DNA from: Anaerolineaceae bacterium
GTDB lineage: Bacteria > Chloroflexota > Anaerolineae > Anaerolineales > Anaerolineaceae
Reading direction: 5' to 3'
Length of the DNA stretch: 8,068 bases
Assembly (NCBI GenBank): GCA_014860845.1
Contig: JACZIY010000623.1
Coordinates: 1 to 8,068, forward strand
Shown: piece by piece, positions 5,227-8,068 of the stretch
Numbering within the stretch: position 1 is the first letter of the stretch
How the letters are laid out: every line of letters starts with the position of its first letter
Translations under genes and position numbers: made by a program
The notes under the pieces: model-generated
Databases searched by the model: none
What the model was told of the DNA's origin: nothing
Seen by the model: only the letters and a program-made list of their open reading frames with translations

Positions 5227-5304
5227 AGGTGTTTAATGTTATATTAACTGCTCAAGAGCTAAAGCACCTGAACACCTCCATCCCTATTACTGCCGACGTA
5301 TAAT
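5227..5304 (+). promoter_or_regulatory. Leader/promoter region of the 5354 gene: inverted repeats and a TATAAT box
   Basis: AGGTGTT (5227-5233) is inversely repeated as AACACCT (5271-5277), enclosing TTAAT/ATTAA (5233-5237 and 5243-5247). CACCT occurs twice (5265-5269 and 5273-5277). A perfect -10 hexamer TATAAT sits at 5299-5304, 49 bases before the start codon, but no convincing -35 lies 16-18 bases upstream. The inverted repeat might be an activator or repressor site. Evidence is limited to sequence symmetry. Confidence 0.3.
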
Positions 5305-5353
5305 TAACATCAAGAAAATCCTATCCATCTATTTATTGGAAAAGGAGTGAAGC

Positions 5354-5848
5354 ATGGAATCATTTCATGAAGCGATGATGGAATATAAGCAACAAATGCA
5401 GCTGGGAGTGATACCCAGGGCTTATCGGGGCATCATGGATTATATGTTGGGCTTGAAAGCTTATCTGCAAGCGGAGTACCCGGCATACAATGTGTCCGGT
5501 AGCATGTATTTTGGCTATATGGATATGTCCTATTTTTCTTTCTTTTCGGACTCATTACAAACCCGAAAGCTTAAAACAGGTATTGTCTTCATTCATGAAA
5601 GCTGCCAATTTGAAGCCTGGTTGTTTGGGGTTAACAAGCAGGTTCAAAAACTATACTGGCAACTGATCAAAGACAACGGCTGGAATCAATATCCCCTGGT
5701 GGCGACCACACGCGGTGAGGATGCCATCCTTACTCATGTATTGATCGAAGATCCGAATTTTGATGATCTGGATGCTTTGACCAATCAGATTGAAAAAGGT
5801 GCAGTCAAATTTATTCAGGATGTTGAAGATTTCTTTTCTGGGCAGTAA
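5354..5848 (+). CDS. Small conserved hypothetical protein, DUF7000-like
   Basis: The 164-residue protein has no signal peptide or membrane segment and is probably cytosolic. Its pattern (LGVIPRAYRGIMDYMLGLKAYL near 17-38, VSGSMYFGYMDMSYFSFF near 47-64, KLKTGIVFIHESCQFEAWLFGVNKQVQ near 72-98, then an acidic C-terminus LDALTNQIEKGAVKFIQDVEDF) resembles the uncharacterised group I know as DUF7000; this is recalled, not searched. It is rich in aromatic residues and may adopt a compact alpha/beta fold. AAAGGAG (5341-5347) lies seven bases before the ATG. It appears to be a monocistronic unit: 411 bases separate it from lexA and 184 bases from the next gene, and that 184-base gap (5849-6032) shows no gene or clear promoter. 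Function is unknown. Confidence 0.85.
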   Translation: MESFHEAMMEYKQQMQLGVIPRAYRGIMDYMLGLKAYLQAEYPAYNVSGSMYFGYMDMSYFSFFSDSLQTRKLKTGIVFIHESCQFEAWLFGVNKQVQKLYWQLIKDNGWNQYPLVATTRGEDAILTHVLIEDPNFDDLDALTNQIEKGAVKFIQDVEDFFSGQ

Positions 5849-6032
5849 GTATGATGGGAAACAAGTCGAAAATTCCGAGAAATTCTGTTTCGTGCTTCGA
5901 ACGGGGAAATCTTTTACAATTCCTCAGGTTCAGCCTTCTCAATACAAAATGTCTGGTCTTTTTATTTGTATTGGTTGTACAATTTCATTTAAATTCCTTA
6001 ATTCGTTGAGCTAAACCAAAAGGAAAGAAACG

Positions 6033-6716
6033 ATGGTATCGTTGAAAATTTTCAGAACACCAGTCAAGGTGAAGTTAACGGTTTTAATCCCTATTGTCGC
6101 GCTTTGGATAGGTATTACCTGGATATTTTTATTTAGGAATCCAGAACGAGGTTTCTGGCAATGCATGCTTATCGGTTTTATGTCTGTTGTCCTTTTACTG
6201 ATTGCTGACTTTGGACATGCAATTGCTCACATATTCAGTGCCCGCTATGCAAAGGCGCCAATCGATGAAATATCAATAATAGGCGATATGCCACGCACAC
6301 TTTATTGGGATAATGATGTTTCACCCAATGTGCATAGGATGCGTGCAATGGGTGGCCCAATTTTCAGTGCTTTGGGATTACTACTAAGTGTAGCAATCTA
6401 TGGAGTTGTGTCAGGAAATATAATTGCGCGGGAATTGGCAGTTATTTCTGCTGTAGGGCATGGATTTATTTTTATAGGCAGCCTGTTACCCTTACCTATG
6501 GTTGATGGGGGTACGATATTGAAATGGACGATAGTAGCAAGTGGTAAGACAGCATTAGAAGCCGATAAGATTGTTAAACGAGTAAATATGGTAATAGGAA
6601 TAGCGGGGTTGATCATAGGAGTGGTGCTACTCAGCAAGCAATTGTGGATTCCTGGTGTAGCCCTGTTAGGAATGGGTATTATTTGCATTGTCATTTCGTT
6701 AAAGTCTGCAAAATGA
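6033..6716 (+). CDS. Membrane protein resembling site-2 protease (M50), motif degraded
   Basis: The 227-residue protein has about six hydrophobic segments (roughly 14-34, 43-60, 108-126, 133-155, 186-201, 205-222). Three M50-like landmarks appear in order. First is LLLIADFGHAIAHIFSARYA at 54-73, where M50 proteases have HExxH followed by ALAAxxxG. Second is MRAMGGPIFSALGLLLS at 103-119, like the AGPLxNLLLA block. Third is LLPLPMVDGGTIL at 151-163, like NLLPxxPLDGG, whose Asp binds zinc. The HExxH position reads A58-D-F-G-H62, so the first His and catalytic Glu are missing while H62 and D158 remain; a second His lies at 66. It is probably an inactive homolog or one with altered metal binding. 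AAGGAAAG (6020-6027) supports ATG 6033. The next gene, a GIDE-like membrane protein, follows after 147 bases. Confidence 0.75.
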   Translation: MVSLKIFRTPVKVKLTVLIPIVALWIGITWIFLFRNPERGFWQCMLIGFMSVVLLLIADFGHAIAHIFSARYAKAPIDEISIIGDMPRTLYWDNDVSPNVHRMRAMGGPIFSALGLLLSVAIYGVVSGNIIARELAVISAVGHGFIFIGSLLPLPMVDGGTILKWTIVASGKTALEADKIVKRVNMVIGIAGLIIGVVLLSKQLWIPGVALLGMGIICIVISLKSAK

Positions 6717-6863
6717 TGCGTGCAATGAACGATAGTTACGTTTTGCAAATCCTATTTTCAAGTGTTTTTCTGGGTTTAAGATTCTTCTGCGCCCAAATCC
6801 GATATTCAACCGTTCCTCGGCTACTAATGCAAACCATGCAACCAGGATACTGAAGAGGGCAAA

Positions 6864-7649
6864 TTGGAACTTATCACGGAAATTAATTATTTTACACTGG
6901 CCGTTATCATTGTCGTGCTTATCATAGAAACAATTGCAGCTTATTATTTTTTCAAATACTATAGGTTACGCAGGCTAATTTTATCAACTAAAACATCGAG
7001 AATCTCAGATATACGTGATGGCTTTCACGAAATAAAAGGTCGTGTTATTTCATTGGATCAGACACTTATTAGCCCTTATTGTGAAATAGCTTGTGTGTAT
7101 TATGATTTTTTGGTGGAGGAAATAAGAAGCGTTAGAAGAAACCCCTATGAGAGTGACGACGGTAAACCCGAGTGGGATATTATAATTAAAGATAAAAAAA
7201 TGGTAAGGTTTGGTGTAGATGACGGGAGTGGAATTGCCGTTGTTGATTTGCAATATGCAAAAATTGAATTTAAATCGGAAAATGAATTTACTCCAGATCT
7301 TAATCATGGTATGGAATTTATGGGGAATCCAAATCAGGAAAGAGTACTCAAAAGTTATGGCCTGAAGAGCGATGAAGAAAAATTTGAAAGATCATTAAGG
7401 TACCGCGAATTGGTTCTTGAAGAAGGTATACAGGTTCATGTGATGGGAGAAGTTCACGGAAATGTTAACGGGAAACCACTTTTTCAAGTTCAGGGAACAC
7501 TGCTATTTGTATCTGACAATTCTGAGGATGAATTATTAAAATTGTACGAAAATAGGTTCGCTTATTCAATTGTAGTTATGATCAGTGTTCCACTGGGATT
7601 ATTGTTATTTTGGTTCATGATAGTGAACCAAATTCTCATAATATTTTAG
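6864..7649 (+). CDS. Two-TM membrane protein with GIDE/MUL1-like domain
   Basis: The 261 residues show one helix at each end (about 9-30 and 233-259) and a large soluble part between. The first half of that part (KGRVISLDQTLISPYCEIACVYYDFLVEE, about 58-86; RFGVDDGSGIAVVDLQYAKIEF, about 115-136) and the later RYRELVLEEGIQVHVMGEV (179-197) follow the layout of the GIDE domain. That domain lies between two TM helices in the mitochondrial E3 ligase MUL1, and many bacteria carry RING-less homologs. No RING finger is present here. The start is TTG 6864 with GAAGAGGG (6852-6859); TM1 follows at once, so a later start is unlikely. A low G+C stretch (20 of 60 bases at 7081-7140) contrasts with the ribosomal cluster. 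The biochemical role in bacteria is unknown; a membrane-adjacent scaffolding role is a guess. Confidence 0.75.
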   Translation: MELITEINYFTLAVIIVVLIIETIAAYYFFKYYRLRRLILSTKTSRISDIRDGFHEIKGRVISLDQTLISPYCEIACVYYDFLVEEIRSVRRNPYESDDGKPEWDIIIKDKKMVRFGVDDGSGIAVVDLQYAKIEFKSENEFTPDLNHGMEFMGNPNQERVLKSYGLKSDEEKFERSLRYRELVLEEGIQVHVMGEVHGNVNGKPLFQVQGTLLFVSDNSEDELLKLYENRFAYSIVVMISVPLGLLLFWFMIVNQILIIF

Positions 7650-7740
7650 TTTCCGCTAAACGAAAAACGTTGAAAATCATTTCAGCAATCCAGAACCTTA
7701 AAGCTGAGACTAAAACGTACTTCAAGGTTATGCATCAGAG

Positions 7741-7932
7741 GTGGTTGCAGCGGTTGTGGCCACAGATCCAATACTTTGTGAGGAGATCGAGCTGGCATTG
7801 GGTGCAAATGTCGATTCCGGACCGGATCAGGGCAAGTTAATTCTTGTGAACGGACCTGCAAACGTTTGGGTTTGTTTGGAACCCGATGTCATGCAAATAC
7901 GGATGCGCGTTGAAGGAATTATGGAGCAATAA
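7741..7932 (+). CDS. Short ORF, possible remnant of a longer gene
   Basis: I do not recognise this 63-codon ORF (GTG 7741 to TAA 7930-7932). Its residues look protein-like (VVAAVVATDPILCEEIELALG, then KLILVNGPANVWVCLEPDVMQIRMRVEGIME), and 53 of 100 bases at 7741-7840 are G+C, higher than the gene before it. The frame stays open upstream to 7714, where TAA (7711-7713) ends it, and no good Shine-Dalgarno precedes the GTG. It may be the 3' remnant of a degraded gene or a small genuine protein. The 91 bases between it and the preceding gene (7650-7740) hold nothing else recognisable. Confidence 0.4.
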   Translation: MVAAVVATDPILCEEIELALGANVDSGPDQGKLILVNGPANVWVCLEPDVMQIRMRVEGIMEQ

Positions 7933-7948
7933 ATAATCTTATTTTTAA

Positions 7949-8068
7949 TAACAAAAATGAATCCCACCATTCGATGGTAATGTTGGATAGGTTCGTAGGG
8001 GTTTTTGGCCAAAAACCCCTACGAACCTATCCAACATTACCATCGAATGGTGGGATTCATTTTTGTTA
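7949..8068. repeat. 120-bp perfect palindrome at the window end
   Basis: The left 60 bases (7949-8008) are repeated exactly as the reverse complement in 8009-8068, with no spacer; the centre is GG|CC at 8007-8010. Each arm also contains its own small inverted repeat (ACCAT-TCG-ATGGT at 7966-7978 and its mirror at 8039-8051). The inner part, GTAGGGGTTTTTGG and its complement, resembles palindromic intergenic repeats common in large bacterial genomes. It is either a hairpin-type dispersed element or an assembly fold-back, because it stops exactly where the sequence stops. Confidence 0.9.

Noticed and set aside
5966..5994. Promoter TTGTAT/TTAAAT before the M50-like gene
   Set aside because: Spacing is 17 bases, but both boxes are weak and the region is AT-rich, so it is not distinguishable from chance.
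5790..6014. ORF continuing past the DUF7000-like stop in another frame
   Set aside because: More than its first quarter overlaps the real gene and the rest is low-complexity intergenic DNA without an RBS.
6713..6853. 46-codon ORF starting ATGATG over the stop of the M50-like gene
   Set aside because: The ATGA overlap is suggestive of coupling, but there is no Shine-Dalgarno and the residues show no recognisable pattern, so evidence is too thin.
7949..8068. Ordinary intrinsic terminator for the last ORF
   Set aside because: The stem is 60 bp with no loop and no T tract after it, unlike a terminator.

Overview
The window reads as a bacterial chromosome segment built around the classic translation and transcription cluster tuf - tRNA-Trp - secE - nusG - rplK - rplA - rplJ - rplL. 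A convergent lexA gene and a looser accessory stretch follow. Gene order, protein style and the kinds of intergenic repeats suggest Chloroflexota (Anaerolineae-like), probably from a draft or metagenome assembly. That placement is inference from family resemblance, not a search result. The window opens inside tuf, a gene often present in two copies, and closes exactly at the end of a 120-bp perfect palindrome. Both are typical contig-breaking repeats.

Region 1 (1-725) holds the last 196 codons of EF-Tu, then tRNA-Trp(CCA) and a GC-rich hairpin. This part is clearly more G+C-rich (36 of 60 bases at 181-240) than the genes that follow (23 of 60 at 1081-1140). The change falls just after the tRNA.

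Region 2 (750-4157) holds secE, nusG, rplK, rplA, rplJ and rplL, all on the + strand. RNA control is visible at three points. Short structures resembling the L1-binding helix of 23S rRNA sit before both rplK and rplA. An L10-type leader with its own promoter and an intrinsic attenuator sits before rplJ. A bidirectional terminator closes the cluster. SecE is a translocon subunit; NusG couples RNA polymerase to Rho or the ribosome; L11, L1, L10 and L7/L12 build the two mobile stalks of the large ribosomal subunit.

Region 3 (4211-5010) is lexA on the - strand, the SOS repressor, with two near-identical operator-like direct repeats over its own promoter. Its predicted self-cleavage bond is Ala-Ser instead of the usual Ala-Gly.

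Region 4 (5011-8068) is accessory. It starts with an intergenic stretch carrying nine 7-bp repeat units and CACGAAT repeats. Then come a small soluble protein resembling the DUF7000 group, a membrane protein that looks like a site-2 protease with a degraded HExxH motif, a two-TM protein resembling the GIDE/MUL1 domain, a short doubtful ORF, and the terminal palindrome. No complete new multi-gene system is evident. The best leads are the doubled L1 operators, the LexA cleavage-site change, the pseudo-protease/GIDE pair, and the composition break at the tRNA.
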